From NCBI RefSeq assembly GCF_004359215.1, contig NC_090616.1, positions 3,556,292 through 3,615,731 of the forward strand: a stretch of DNA of 59,440 nucleotides, read 5' to 3'. Positions 9,633 to 21,186 of the stretch are shown in pieces. The notes under the pieces are model-generated. The model searched no databases. It was not told the DNA's origin and saw nothing but the letters and a program-made list of their open reading frames with translations. Each line of letters starts with the position of its first letter. The first letter of the stretch is position 1. The DNA comes from Bremia lactucae. Taxonomy: Eukaryota > Oomycota > Peronosporomycetes > Peronosporales > Peronosporaceae. A program made the position numbers and the translations under genes.

Positions 9633-11157
9633 GCTTGCACACATGATCCGGATACTTTGAGCTGATAAAACCTTCAGGCTGCGTCATGTAAATTTCTTCA
9701 TCCAGCAAACAATTAAGAAATGCTGTCTAGACATCCATCTGGTGTAGAACCAGGACATGCTGAGCCGCTATACTCAGAATAATCCGAATTGATGTAAACT
9801 TGGCCACAGGGGCGAATGTCTCTTCAAAGTCCACTCCGTACTTCTGCAGAAAACCTTTCGCAACGAGGCGTGCCTTGTATCGCTTGATAAGTCCTTCCTT
9901 CAGCAATTTCTTTTACCTTGAACACCCACTTGCTGCTTATCGCTTTTCAGCCGCGTGGTAGGACCACAAGCTCCCATGTCTCATTCTTGGTCAGCGATCC
10001 AAACCCAGATGCGCACGCTTCCTTCCACTTGCTGACGTAGCTGGATTCCATAGCTGACATCTATGATGTCGATACTTCTCCCACTGAATTCGCAGCGTAC
10101 GCACAATCTTTTTCTTCTTCCTTGATCGACGTAAGCAGAGCTGACATGTCTTTAAGAGGCCTTGGTTGACCTTGAGCTGGCTGTTTCTCACTTGCACGAC
10201 TGCAACGCCCACTTCGTTAAGCACTTGGTGGTCCAGACAAATTTTCAAGCGATTGAGTCCTCAGATAGCGCTTAGATCCTGGAATATAATCCGTATTCGG
10301 CCGCTCAGATTTTTGCGTTTGCTCTTGTGATGGCGGAATCTCGGACGACTCTTCGTGCATATCTCAGTCGTTTCTTCACCGTCGGTCACCACGGCCATCT
10401 TAGGCTGAAATCACCATATCCCGTCTGCCAATTTCGCTGTGAAATTCTGTTGTCCTGTCAGAGGCTTGTCCGTGTTTCCCGCTGTCAAAAGTGTTCTCTA
10501 TAAACTAAGCATCGCGACTTACAATGATCCGGCCTGTTGATAGTTGTTCGAGCCGATACGCCTGTTCGTGCTCCGAATATCCAAGAAAACGGCACAGACA
10601 TGCTTGAGCTTCCAATTTCGAGCGCTTCTCCATTGGGACGTGTACATACGCATGACAGCCAAATACCTTGACATTGGCAAGTATCGGCTTTTTCTTTATC
10701 CATTCCTCGTGTGGAGTCTTAAGCGAGCCTTGAGCACGAGTTGGCAAACGATTACGAAGAAAAACAGCTGTCAAAACTGCTTCTCCTTAGTACTCCTTGG
10801 CCAACTCAGCATGCTCAATCATGCACCGCGATCACTCGACAAGGGTCCGATTCATCTTTTCGGCTACACCGTTGAGTTAAGGAGTATACGGTGGCGTAAA
10901 CTTTTGGACAATGCCGCGATCGGCGCAGAATATGGTCATTTTAGCTGACTTGTACTCGCTGCCGTTGTTTCTGCAAAGCATCTTGACGGAATTGCCGGTT
11001 AAATTCGCAGCAAACTTTAAAAAGTGAACAAACTTGTTGAAGGCTTCGGACTTGTTCCGTATAAGATACACTGCGCAGTGTTGAGACTTGTCATCGATGC
11101 AAGTAAAAAAATACTTCATCCCGCCGAAAGTGGAAGTCCCCATCGGTCCAAACACAT
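9633..11157 (-). pseudogene. Copia D integrase and N-terminal RT, decayed
   Basis: On the minus strand, integrase starts in mid-domain as VFGPMGTSTFGGMKYFFTCIDD, then RNNGSEYKSAKM, QKFTPPYTP, FLRNRLPTRAQG and FGCHAYVHVPMEK, ending with FLGYSEHEQAYRLEQL near 10540. The linker and RT beginning ([25 protein letters not shown]) follow with many stops and end at about 9633. The first integrase codon is joined in frame to the end of a Copia B LTR (11158), so a Copia B copy interrupts this element. All domains are inactive. Confidence 0.83.
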
Positions 11158-11342
11158 TGTTAAAGTCTGAAGTCGATGCTGAAAGGCGTGAGGAAGAATC
11201 GGGCAAAGCGAGGAGTCTGCGCGAAGAGGCGAAGACACTTGAGTCGGAGGAGGAATATTTGGAAATGATTGATCTGTTGAAACTTACACTTCTACTTCCG
11301 TAACCACTCATTTCTACTTAGTCTAATTCACAATACTATAGT
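11158..11342 (-). repeat. Copia B LTR, 5' part deleted
   Basis: This 185-bp piece matches the 3' two thirds of the 264-bp LTR (read on minus), from the TATAGTATT region through the LTR-borne ATG at 11311 to the TTTAACA end. About 80 bp of LTR start and the last codons of RNase H are deleted at 11342. It is the 3' LTR of the Copia B unit at 11158-14033. Confidence 0.75.
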
Positions 11343-12333
11343 CTCGCATGAAGACCAAGCGCCACAGTCATATCCTTGTGGCGCGGTGCGGGCAGTCCCT
11401 TTGTCATTATATCTGCCACATGTTCGACGTCTCACAGTATTCAAGGTGCATTTCGCCACGCTTGACTCGTCACGGATGTGATAATACTTGATGTCAATGT
11501 GCTTTGCACGGACGTCGTTGACAGGATTCTTCGTCATCTTGATGCATGATTGATTGTATTCGAAGATCTTGAGTTCCGGTCCTGGTTCGCATGCCGCATC
11601 CAATATTTCAGAGAATAAGTGATGAATCCACGTGCCTTCTTGGACCGCTAAGCTTAAGGCAATGTATTCTGCCTTGATGATTGTCAGTGATATACTTGAC
11701 TATTTCTTGCTTCCCCAACTTATGGGAGCATCCATTTGAAAGAAAGCGTATTTAGAAGTTGACTTGCGATCAAAGTGGTCGCCCGCCCAGTCTGCATCGG
11801 AATAGCCGCGAAAGCCGACTTTATTGCCAGGCTGAAAACGAATACCATGAGCCTTCGTCCCTTGCATATAAGCTGTAAATCGCCTTGACCAGCTCAAGAC
11901 AATCAAAGTCTTTGTCGAGCTCAACCCCTCTCGTGCGACACAGTACACAACTTCGTTCATGTCCATCAAGAAAAGCTGTCACCACATCCAACTGATCAAG
12001 TGGCAAGGCCAAAGTACTTGGTCATAGCGATCACCATGCGTAGCGTTACATACTTGACCACAGGCGAAAATGTCTCCGTGTAGTCGATTCCATACTTTTG
12101 CTTGAATCCTTTTCCGACGAGACGAGCCTTGTACTTCTTGATGGAGCCACCAGCTTTACACTTGATCTTGAACACCCACTTTGTTTTGATGGCTTGCTGT
12201 CTTGATGGTAACTTTGCAGCTTGAAACACTCCACGAAGCTGCATGGAATCCAACTCAGCACGTATTGCCTTGCGCCAATGAAGCTGATCCGGCCCGCCTA
12301 TGGCATCTTGAAATGTGGTCGGCTCAGACAAGT
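11343..12333 (-). pseudogene. Copia B reverse transcriptase and RNase H, copy 3
   Basis: On the minus strand: [73 protein letters not shown] (RT start, 12331-11996). An internal deletion around 11900-12000 then removes the YVDD palm. RNase H resumes with GIRFQPGNKVGFRGYSDADWAGDHF, and EPGPELKIFEYNQSCIKMTKNPV leads to the LTR. Compare 52000-53516, a fuller copy on the plus strand. The 5' neighbour is the integrase block starting at 12334. Confidence 0.87.
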
Positions 12334-13768
12334 CTTTGGCTTCGACCGCATTAGCACTTGCACGCTAGAACGCAGGTGGAGTTGAGTTGCTGTTATCATT
12401 CCCGAAGCATTTATCTCATGAATCAGAGAAGCTTCCTTGCACGCATTTTATCGCCGCTTGGGTCAACGTGATTCCTTCTGGAGCGCTTCCCTCTTCTAAT
12501 CCAGTTTCGTGATAATTAGGACTTGAAACTTTAAATGAGCGATTTGAGTCACTTGAACGATCCTTGCGTTTTCCCAACCTGTTCAAAGTCCGTTGTTTAT
12601 GACGAGCCGTCATTGCTAATCTCGAGCGCGTCAAAGTCGAGATTTGCTTCTTCAAGGTCGTCAAAAATCTGGACCGATAGGTCTCCTAGGCTTGACTCGT
12701 CGAACATGACATCTCGACTGATCACCACTCGCGGAGCGTCAATGTCATAGACTCGATAGGCCTTAGAAACGTTTTCGTAGCCTACAAACACACCCACTCG
12801 AGACTTGGAAATCCCACTTAAGCCGTTTTCCTTTGGAGTCAAGACATAAGCTCGACAACGAAAAACACGCGTATGCTTGACGCTTGGCTTAAATTTGTGC
12901 ACGATCTCGAACGGATTTTTGTTCTTGAGTTTTGGTGACGGAAGGCGATTCTTGACGTAAATCGCAGTTATGACAGCTTCACCCCAAAAACGCTTGTCCA
13001 GTTTTGCATGGTGAAGCATGCTTCGTCCAATCGTAACAATCGTCCGTATGGCGCGTTCAGCTGTCTCATTGGTTTGATGAGCGTAGGGACCGTAATCACC
13101 CGCTCGATACCCCCCCCGTCTTCGTAAAAAACGTAAGCAAATTAGTTGCAAACTCGCGAGCTCCGTCATGCGTCACAAACTTGACCTTCTTACCGAACTG
13201 CGTTTGGATCTTTAAAACGCAAGTCTTGATGAAGTCCTCGCTTCTGACTTGGCACGCAAACAGAACCCCTTCATATATCCGCTGGCCTCGTCCACAATAG
13301 GTAGCAAGTACTAGCTGCCACCAAAAAATTCTTGCTCTATCGGTCCGCAAATGTCAAAGTGAAGCAATTCAAATGGAGCACATCGACGCTTATCATGGTT
13401 GCTTGGAAATGGTTTTTGGACCATTTTTTCTTCTTGACATCCACGACAGATGCTCGATAAAGTTGACGTTGATGGTGAGGAGGCATCCTTGATCATTCCA
13501 CTCGCAACCATTTTTTGCAACACGTCATTCGGAGCGTGGCCCAGTCGCGCATGTAAGTCGATCTTTTTGTTCGAAGTCGCTGAATTGGCAGATCGTTGTG
13601 GTGTAGGAAGCCAGTAATGACCGTCGACGAGATCAGCCGTCGCCACCACTTGCTTGGAGCCTTTTATTTCGATATTCATTTGAGCTCCGTCGAACACCAT
13701 TTGAAAACGTTCACTTTTATTTATCTGCGGAACAGAAAGTAGGTTCTTGCTCATCTTGGGTACGTATA
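12334..13768 (-). pseudogene. Copia B integrase and linker, copy 3
   Basis: The architecture and breaks are the same as at 3668-5102: pre-integrase motif, [12 protein letters not shown], core start [16 protein letters not shown], broken middle, ETAERAIRTIV, WGEAVITAIYVKNRLPSP and GVFVGYENVSKAYRVYD. The first 855 bp (12334-13188) match 3668-4522 without a difference that I could find; beyond that the two copies diverge by a few percent. Here, unlike at 3668, the integrase is followed naturally by RT (12333 downward), so this is the more trustworthy arrangement. Confidence 0.9.
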
Positions 13769-14033
13769 TGTTAAAGTCTGAAGCCGATGCTGAAAGGCGT
13801 GAGGAAGAAGGGAGCGAAGCGAGGAGTCTGCGCGAAGAGGCGAAGACACTTGAGTTGGAGAAGGAATATTTGGAAGTGGTTGATTTGTTGGGACGTACAC
13901 TTCTACTTCGGTAATCACTCATTTTTACATCATTTAATTCACGATACTATAGTATAAATAAGTACTGTGCTATACCGCGGTTTGGATTGGACTTGTTTGC
14001 GTTGTGTACGTTACCTGAAACCCAGAACCCTAA
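13769..14033 (-). repeat. Copia B LTR
   Basis: This 265-bp LTR is read on the minus strand and acts as the 5' LTR of the unit 11158-14033. It ends TTTAACA and joins the integrase frame directly at the same base as the copies at 2746, 5103 and 53790. No primer-binding site, gag or protease lies between LTR and integrase. Confidence 0.82.
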
Positions 14034-14576
14034 ACAACCTTCTCACGAACAAAATGGTAACGAATATCGATGTGCTTGGTGCGCTTAAGGAATTTTCGGG
14101 ATTCTTGGCCACCGCAATTGCCCCTTGATTATCTTTTCGTACACCTTCACAGGTTCATCGCTTGAGTCTTCGCCGAGCTCGTGCATAAAAGCCTTGAGCG
14201 AAACCGCCTCTTGGGGGTAGCTTCTGATAGTGCCATGTACTCAGTCTCAGTTGAAGATAGTGCAACTGTCCGCTGTTCCTTACTGCGCCAGCTGACGCAC
14301 GCTTTGTTCAGTACAAACACGTATCCACTAGTGCTTCGTATTGATTCGATGTCACCTGCCCAGTCAGCATCCGAATAGCCTACTAATTCACCGCAACCGG
14401 ATTCTGAAAATCGATGTACATGTGTTGAAGTCGCTTGGAGGTATTTAAATACACGCTTAAGAGCTTGCCAGTGAGTCGGGCAAGGATCAGCAGCATACTG
14501 ACTTTGAGTTCCCACAGCGGCAGCAAGGTCCGGGCGAGTACCAACCATCAGGTACGTTAGAGCACCAACATGATAA
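14034..14576 (-). pseudogene. Copia RT thumb/RNase H fragment truncated at LTR
   Basis: Minus-strand reading gives GTRPDLAAAVGTQSQYAADPCPTHWQALKRVF, GYSDADWAGDIESIRSTSGYVF, CVSWRSKEQRTVALSSTETEYMALSE and then frameshifted RNase H ending at the FVREK-equivalent next to the LTR. It parallels 3010-3662. The other edge is cut at 14576 by the end of the minus-strand Copia A LTR. Confidence 0.85.
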
Positions 14577-14865
14577 TGTAAAGGTCAAGTGAGCACTAGT
14601 TGGCAAAATGTAAAGTTAATATATTAAAGGTCCTTAGTTCGCAAACCGTTTGCTACCTCTAAGCCTACTGGATACTCTACTGGATTTACTTACCGGCTTC
14701 ATCCATTCTAGCCAATTAGCTTCTACCACGTGGAGGTCCCATCTTGAACATGATCATTTGCGCATCTTGAAGTAGATCATAGAACGTTCGCGGAACCATC
14801 TGTTGTGCTGTCGCATGCAGATGTCGCTGTTGTGCGATGTCGATGATCCACCGGTACTTTACCGG
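14577..14865 (-). repeat. Copia A LTR/3' UTR, inverted copy
   Basis: This is the reverse complement of 1256-1542, from the element end (TGTAAAGG at 14577) to the RNase H stop codon. With the coding part it makes a 1.54-kb inverted repeat against the left end of the window. Confidence 0.72.
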
Positions 14866-17564
14866 TTAGTCTTGTGCATGTCGAGGCGCATCCTTGACAA
14901 CACTCCCACTCGACTCGGCAGCTTCTGGTCCTTGTACACCAAGCTTGTTTCGAAGCACACAAATCTGAGTCGCAGGAATTGGCTTTGTCATGAGGTCCGC
15001 TAGCATGTTGATCGTCGAAATGTATTCCAAGACAACTTGGCCATCTTCAACCTTTTCGCGTACGAAGTAATAGCGAATGTCGATATGCTTGGTCCTCTTA
15101 TGAAACTGTGGATTCTTGGCCAGTGCAATTGAGCCTTGGTTATCTTCGTAGATCTTGACCGCATCATTCTTATGCATCTCACCAAGCTCGATCAGAAAAG
15201 TCTTAAGCCACACTGCCTCCTGTGTCGCTTCTGAGATCGCCATGTACTCGGCTTCCGTTGACGACAGTGCTACCGTTCGTTGTTTCTTGCTCTTCCAGCT
15301 TACACATCCGCCGCTCCTCATAAAGGCGTAGCCGCTTGTAATTCTTCGCGACATCGTGTCTCCGGCCCAGTCCGCATCTGAAAATCCTTGCAGTCCATCC
15401 TGACTTGATGCTTGAAACTCGATGCCGTGCGTCCTTGTTCCTTGTATATACCTGAAGACCCTTTTTAAAGCTTGCCAATGTGTCGGACATGGGTCTGCCG
15501 CGATTTGGCTAAGCACCCCAAGTGCTGCAGCGAGATCCGGGCGTGTGCCGACCATAAGGTACATTAGGCAGCCAAAAGCATTTCTATACGGCACACCGAC
15601 CATAGTCTTGCTGTGCTCGTATCAACCTTCACACATGGACTTAGTCAGCTTGAGACCTGGATCCTGAGGCGTCCTGACAGGCTTGCTATTTTCCATGGTA
15701 ATCTTGGTCAGAATATCACTTGCAAACTTCGTCTGCCGCATCGTCAGTGTTTCAGTCTTGAAATCTTGATCAATTTCAATTCCAAGAAAATACTTGAGCT
15801 GACCCATATCTGTCATTTCGAATCGGCGATTCAGCGCTTGCTTGGTTTCTTGAAGCATCTTGCTGGTACTGCTTGCCAGAATCAGGTCATCGACGTAGAG
15901 CGCAACGAAGATCATGTCTTGATCATCTCATTTCATGTAAACACAGTGATCGGAATCACACTTCTTGAACTTAAGACCAAGCATGAAATTGTAAATGGTC
16001 TTGTTCCACATACGTGGTGACTGTTTCAGTCCATACAGTGACCGTTGTAGCTTGCACACGTAATCTGGATTGGCTGTATCACTGAAGCCATCCGGCTCTG
16101 CCATGTAAATATCTTCGTCCAGTTGACCATTAAGAAACGCCGTCTTCACATCCATTTGGTGAACTATGAGTCCATACTTGGCAGCCAAACTGAGCAGAAT
16201 CCGAATCGACGTAAATTTGCCACCGGCGCAAACGTTTCTTCATAGTCGATGCCAAACTTTTGGGCGAAAACTATCGCCACTAGACGCGCCTTGTATCGCT
16301 CGACTTCACCATCTTGGTTTTCCTTGATGCGAAACACTCATCGATTGCCTATTGCCTTACGTCCTTTCGGCAGAGGCACAAGCGTCCAAGTCTCATTCTT
16401 TTGCAGTGAATCCATTTCCAAGCTGCACGCCTCCTTCCACTCAGCTGCGTTGTTGGATTCCATCGCCGACTTGAATGTTGTCGGCATTTCTCCCACTGAA
16501 TTCACAACATGCGCAGCCTCGAAGTCTTGAGCTGTGGCTGACATTTCTTCAAGCGACTGGTAACGATCTGTTCGTTTAGGTCTTGGCACTTCAGTCGCTT
16601 TTTCGAGCGATTGGATTCTTTGGTGTCGCTTACTGCCAGTCTCACTTCTTCTTCCTGCGCAGATTCTTCATGGTCCGTTTGGTCGTGCTGTGGAGTCCTG
16701 ATCTGTCGCTTCATCATCATCTTGAACAACGACCTCACTCTTGCGACGGTCGCGCCTCCCAATGTCGAATGTGTCTTCCATAAACTTTGCATCGCGGCTG
16801 ACAAGCACACGATTACTTCCCACTTCTTCGAATCGATAAGCTTTCTCATGCTCAGAATAGCCTAGAAGCCGACAGCGTACCGACCGAGCGTCAAACTTGC
16901 TGCGGTTTTCTTTGGGAACCGTTACAAAGGCATGACATCCAAACACTTTTAGATATGTCAGCACAGGTTTTCTTCCAGTCCAAACTTGGTACGGTGACTT
17001 ATCCATGACAATTCCTCGAGTTGGGCAACGATTTCGAAGAAAAGCAGAGGTCATAACTGCTTCACCCCAATATGTCTTCGGCAGTCCAGCATGCTCGATC
17101 ATACATCTTGCGCATTCCACCAGCGTCCTGTTCATGCGCTCGGCCACTCCGTTAAGCTGTAAGCTAAGGCGGTGTGAACTTTTGCTCGATACCTCGCCGC
17201 TTACAGAACTTGGCCATTTCACCTGAAGTGCACTCGCCACCATTATCGCAGCGAAGAGCTTTAACAACTTTGCCAGTCTGAGTTTCAGAAAACGCAACAA
17301 ACTCAGCAAATTTGTCGGCAACTTCTGACTTGTTCTTCAGCAGAAATACTGTGGTAAAGTGCGAGTACTCATCTGTGAAAGTGACAAAGTACCGCTTGCC
17401 GCTAAAAGTCGCTGACTGCATAGGTCCACCAACATCGCTGTGAATAACTTCCAACATTTTCTTTGCACGATGAGGCGACTTTGGCATATAACCTACTCGC
17501 GTTTGTTTGCCTAGTGCGCAACAATCGCGCAGCTCCCACTGCTTGATCGACGCAAGATCAATGC
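14866..17564 (-). pseudogene. Copia A integrase, RT and RNase H
   Basis: Minus-strand segments give integrase from 17500 (ALGKQTRVGYMPKSPH, HSDVGGPMQSATFSGKRYF, CDNGGECTSGEM, FCKRRGIEQKFTPP, NGVAERMNRTLVECARCM, WGEAVMTSAFLRNRCPTRG), linker and RT start (WTLVPLPKGRKAIGNR), QMDVKTAFLNGQLDEDIYMAEPDGF, SLYGLKQSPRMW, ALYVDDLILASSTS (YVDD box), and intact-looking RNase H (15603-14866, ALSSTEAEYMAI, EDNQGSIALAK). Frameshifts and stops lie near 17170, 16490, 16330, 16190, 15925 and 15620. It is the best preserved Copia A, but its gag and protease are lost at the N gap. Confidence 0.92.
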
Positions 17565-17664
17565 NNNNNNNNNNNNNNNNNNNNNNNNNNNNNNNNNNNN
17601 NNNNNNNNNNNNNNNNNNNNNNNNNNNNNNNNNNNNNNNNNNNNNNNNNNNNNNNNNNNNNNNN
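17565..17664. other. Assembly gap, 100 N
   Basis: One hundred N join Copia A integrase (left, minus) to Gypsy GB1 RNase H (right, minus). Any protein read through it is a chimera; the true distance is unknown. Confidence 0.99.
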
Positions 17665-19437
17665 CATAGCAAGTAACTCTTTGTCATGAACTGGGTAGTT
17701 CTTTTCCGCAGCTTTAAGCTGTCTAGACTCGAACGCAATAACAGGTTCATGCCCCTCAACATCTGTTTGTAACAGAGCACTGCCAATGGCAAAATCTGAT
17801 GCGCTACAGACGACACTGAAAGGCGAATTTGGGTTTGGCAGTGCCAAACCCAAATTAACCTTTCAGTGTCGTCAGAATCGGGGCATGGATAAGACTATTC
17901 TTAACTGCTCGAAAAGCATTATTTTCGGTACTAGTCCAGCACCATTCTGTATCCTTTCTAAGGAGATTAGATAATGGCCTAGCCATATCAGCGTAATTTT
18001 AGCTATATTTGTGTAAATACTCGGCGAGACCCAATCACATACGCAAATCCTTTTGGTTTTTAGGAACTGGCCAATCTACTATGGCTTTTTACCTCTTAGC
18101 GAAATCCGCTCTAAGGCCTCACTTTCAAATGAAGCATCCTAAAAAAGGAATTTTGTCTGCGCCAAATGCATTTAGATGCATTGGCATATAATTTGTTTGT
18201 GCGCATGCACTCGAGCACTGCTCGCAAATGGTCTAAATGGTTTCCATATCCGACCGACCCTGCTCCGCACGACTATGGACAAAAATGTCATCGAATTAGT
18301 CTGTGCATAACCTCGATGAGGGCGAAAAAGTTGCGTCACTAGAAGATTAAATGTTGCGGGGCGTTGGAAAGCTTTGTGGCATAACCAGCCACTCCCATAA
18401 CATGCCGCTTGGGGTGCTAACCGCTGTAAGCGGGATATTACTAGCTAGCATGAGCAATTGGTAGTAACATCGACTAAGTCCAATGCACTGTACATCGTAC
18501 ATCCCACCATATTGTTCTGAAGAACATGCTTTCTAGGAATGGGGGTTTGTGCTGGTATAGAGGCAGCATTACGTTTATTGTGAGCATGTACAATGCGCCA
18601 TTTACCATTCGCTTTTTGACACAAATGTCGGTGTCGAATGAGGAGATTTGCTCTCTCGTACCATTCCAGCCTCGTGCTTAGCGCGAAAGAAATCGTCAAT
18701 GACATCACACTGCTCCCTTGATAAAGGCCATTGTCTTTTTTTTTGACACAGTATTTGGTTCCTGGAACTAAGTCAATTTCATGACGAACACCTCTATCCG
18801 GAGGTAAAACAGATGGTGGGTTATTACATACCACATCTTGGAATTCCTTAATCAAGGTTCAAAATGGATCCGTAGGATCTTTAAGGATCGATGACCCATT
18901 TCGCGCACTAAGTGCAACTTTTGTGTCATCCAGGACAGCTTCGTCGAGAAGTGACGATGAGTTTAACTCAACCATAGGTCGAATGACCACCATTTCATAT
19001 AAGGCACCAGCGTTTAAGGTTTGACCGCACTCATCAATAGACATTTCGTCTAGCTCCTAAAGAGCATGTAACGAAGGGATTGCCACAAGGCTAAATCCCC
19101 CTTAATGTTACCGGTTACGCCATTTACAAGCGTATGTACTTGCTCACTCATATCACTTTGTGAGGATATACACGCTTCGTGTCCACCCTGTCTTAAAGTG
19201 GAGACAATACGCCTCTTAGAGGCCGGGACGTTGACGTCCCCGGGTTTTCCACCCTGTATTGGTTTTATACAAGACATGGTGTCTAATTTGACATCCGACA
19301 AGGAGTAAGGTAACTCAACTTCCTTATCCAGCGAACGTCACGTGTCGCTTCACGTGCATTAGGAGGGTTTGACCCGAAATGGCCTGGCGAACCGCCATTA
19401 GTGTCACTATTGACACTAAATATGGTGCCTCCTCGGC
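17665..19437 (-). pseudogene. Gypsy GB1 reverse transcriptase and RNase H
   Basis: On the minus strand: pre-RT linker ([36 protein letters not shown]), RT fingers (RGVRHEIDLVPGTKYCV, NGKWRIVHAHNKRNAASIPAQTPIPRK), palm start ALDLVD, an eroded YFDD region near 18270, and RNase H start FSVVCSASDFAIGSALLQTD with NYPVHDKELLAM up to the gap. The PR-RT-RNase H order and motifs place it in Ty3/gypsy. Frames are broken throughout. At 19438 an internal deletion of about 1.2 kb relative to GB2 removes protease and the gag end. Confidence 0.88.
17809..17873. repeat. Long hairpin: 32-bp inverted repeat with 1-nt centre
   Basis: Arms 17809-17840 and 17842-17873 pair at 30 of 32 positions around G17841. 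The sister copy GB2 (33648-33690) has only the left arm: it reads through GGTTTGGCAG straight to ACCAGAATCGG. The right arm is therefore an inserted reverse copy of the left arm, as made by snap-back (fold-back) synthesis. It lies in the RNase H coding region and breaks it. Confidence 0.93.
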
Positions 19438-19438
19438 C

Positions 19439-20100
19439 GACTCCCCATAAAGATGGTCACTACAATTGCTTCTTGCACCGGGTCTTAATGCATAGATGCA
19501 ATGAGAGTTCTCAACTCCTGGAAAAGTATCCTAGGGTTCTTTACCCAGTCGAGTCGCTCGGAGCCGTGCTCGCATCCGAAAAGCCTGATCAGGCGGTGCA
19601 AACATGCTGGCCATTTGCTGTTTCAGCGAATCCCATGAGGAAAAAGCGTCGTTTATGGACGTGCTGCACGATAGTGCCCACTCCATGGCTCTATCTCCAA
19701 GTTTGGCAATGGCTATAGCCACCTTTTGCCGTTTTGTTTAGAACAAGGCGGAATCAATGGACATTTTCATCTGCTTAATCCAAAAAGGGAGATTTTCTCC
19801 CTCTTTCCCCTCAAATGTTTTCACATTTACAGTTAGAGGGCGAGCCTCGGCTCCGAGTCAGGTACCGAGATGTACCGAATTGGCATAGATGCCGCTAAAT
19901 GGTCATGTACCTGACCGATCAGGGAGGCTTCGTACCACATGAAGGCTTCAAGCCTTGCATGCAGGACCTCTGGTCCCTGGGAAATAATAAATTCCACGTG
20001 CTCAAGCCCGAAAAAGGTTTTGAGCTTGTCATAAGCGACGCAATGCGCTTCTGACAATTCGGGAACCTCTTCCATTTTCGTGAGAAATTAGTCGTGTAAA
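19439..20100 (-). pseudogene. Gypsy GB1 gag fragment
   Basis: Minus-strand frames give the gag N-terminus ([62 protein letters not shown]) and part of the Retrotrans_gag domain (AIAIAKLGDRAMEWALSCSTSINDAFSSWDSLKQQMASMF, PPDQAFRMRARL). The rest of capsid, the nucleocapsid knuckle and the protease are missing because of the deletion at 19438. The full counterpart is 36092-37110. Confidence 0.87.
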
Positions 20101-20188
20101 GGCTCAGGCGTAGATTGACTACGAGTGCTACCAGGCGTAGCAAAGCTACCTCGCGCCTAAAGTCAGAAGGAAGACTTTTAGACTCAGA

Positions 20189-20283
20189 GAGTCGCTAAGT
20201 TCTATTGAACTAATGGGTTTAACAATTCAGGGAGTCGCTAAGCTCTATTGAACTAATGGGTTTAACAATTTAGGGAGTCGTAT
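20189..20283. repeat. 43-bp tandem duplication in Gypsy GB1 leader
   Basis: Units start at 20189 and 20232 and a third, cut short, at 20275, each beginning GAGTCG. GB2 has only one unit at the matching place (about 37217). The repeat lies in the 5' leader between primer site and gag. Confidence 0.8.
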
Positions 20284-20341
20284 AAGCTCTTAAAGCTTAA
20301 GGAATCCTAGTTCAAGGGATTCAGGGGTTCGTAGAACCAAG

Positions 20342-20665
20342 TGGCAAGTAGTGCCCAAGAGGATATCACCTTAGATTGGCTTATATCTCTTATAGATCAA
20401 TGCGCAAGCCTTAGGAAGGCACTTGACGCTTTAAGATCAAAAGGGCAACTGAACTTTATTTAATTATTTAAATCTAAAACCTTACCCTAGCTAATTAAAA
20501 ATAGATTTTGGCCGGCAGATTTATATCTGGCGGCGACCACATTTGTTACCCATAATAAATGGGATTTAAGTAACTAACTATTTGGAATTACGATAAAAGG
20601 GTATTTTACCCATAAAGTAAATGTACCACAACAACGGTTCTCCAGCCGATGTGTGCCCCATTACA
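20342..20665 (-). repeat. Gypsy GB1 5' LTR with primer-binding site
   Basis: Read on minus, the LTR runs TGTAATGGGG...TTGCCA (20665 to 20342, 324 bp) and matches 37333-37655 and 49072-49393. Two bases further lies TGGTTCTACGAACCCC (20339-20324), in the expected place and with the expected TGG start for a primer-binding site complementary to a tRNA 3' CCA end. The tRNA cannot be named with confidence. Confidence 0.82.
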
Positions 20666-20691
20666 GCTAGCGTTATTCAAGATACGAGGTA

Positions 20692-21130
20692 TGTAGCGGG
20701 GTGTATCGTTACATGAAATTAGTACTTAAAAAGGGTTAATTAATATATTATCAAAAAGGTTGATAAACTTTGGAGAGTATTTTATTACATGGTAATATTC
20801 TAAAAGCTTATCCATTAATAGATATCGACCATTATATCTACTTTCTCCGCGGTCCAGTCAGCGCTGTGCGCGCGCAAAGAGAAATACAGATAATACATTA
20901 TTACATGTTTTGTATTAGTTTATAGTTTAGTTAATATTAAGTAGATAGAACAGAAAAACTTAATTATCTTAATACAGTATCTAATTATCTTTTTTTAAAG
21001 GAAGTGTTTTAAAGAGAGTCTTCCTATGCACGTACTAGTGTACGTGAAGTGACACGATGCACCACTCGCACTGAGGCAGTGCGAAGTGGAATTGTACTGA
21101 AGCAGTACAAGTCAGTAGTGCCCCGTTTCA
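20692..21130 (+). repeat. Gypsy GA1 5' LTR
   Basis: This 439-bp LTR runs from TGTAGCGGGG to CCCCGTTTCA and matches 42604-43041 and 48621-49035. Its first 22 bp form an inverted repeat (arms like TGTAACG/CGTTACA, seen in clean form in GA2). It contains A/T-rich promoter-like sequence near 20740-20840 and the paired blocks CACTCGCACTGAGG...GTACAAGTCAG near the 3' end. The primer-binding site TGGTAGCACTTTGTAG follows at 21133-21148; its first 8 bases fit the 3' end of initiator tRNA-Met of many eukaryotes. Confidence 0.85.
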
Positions 21131-21186
21131 CCTGGTAGCACTTTGTAGTCCGTCCAAGGACCACCGTTCCGTCATCTAACGTGGGC

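Noticed and set aside
17164..17853. A single protein combining RNase H and integrase
   Set aside because: It reads through 100 N and joins Gypsy RNase H with Copia integrase; an assembly chimera.
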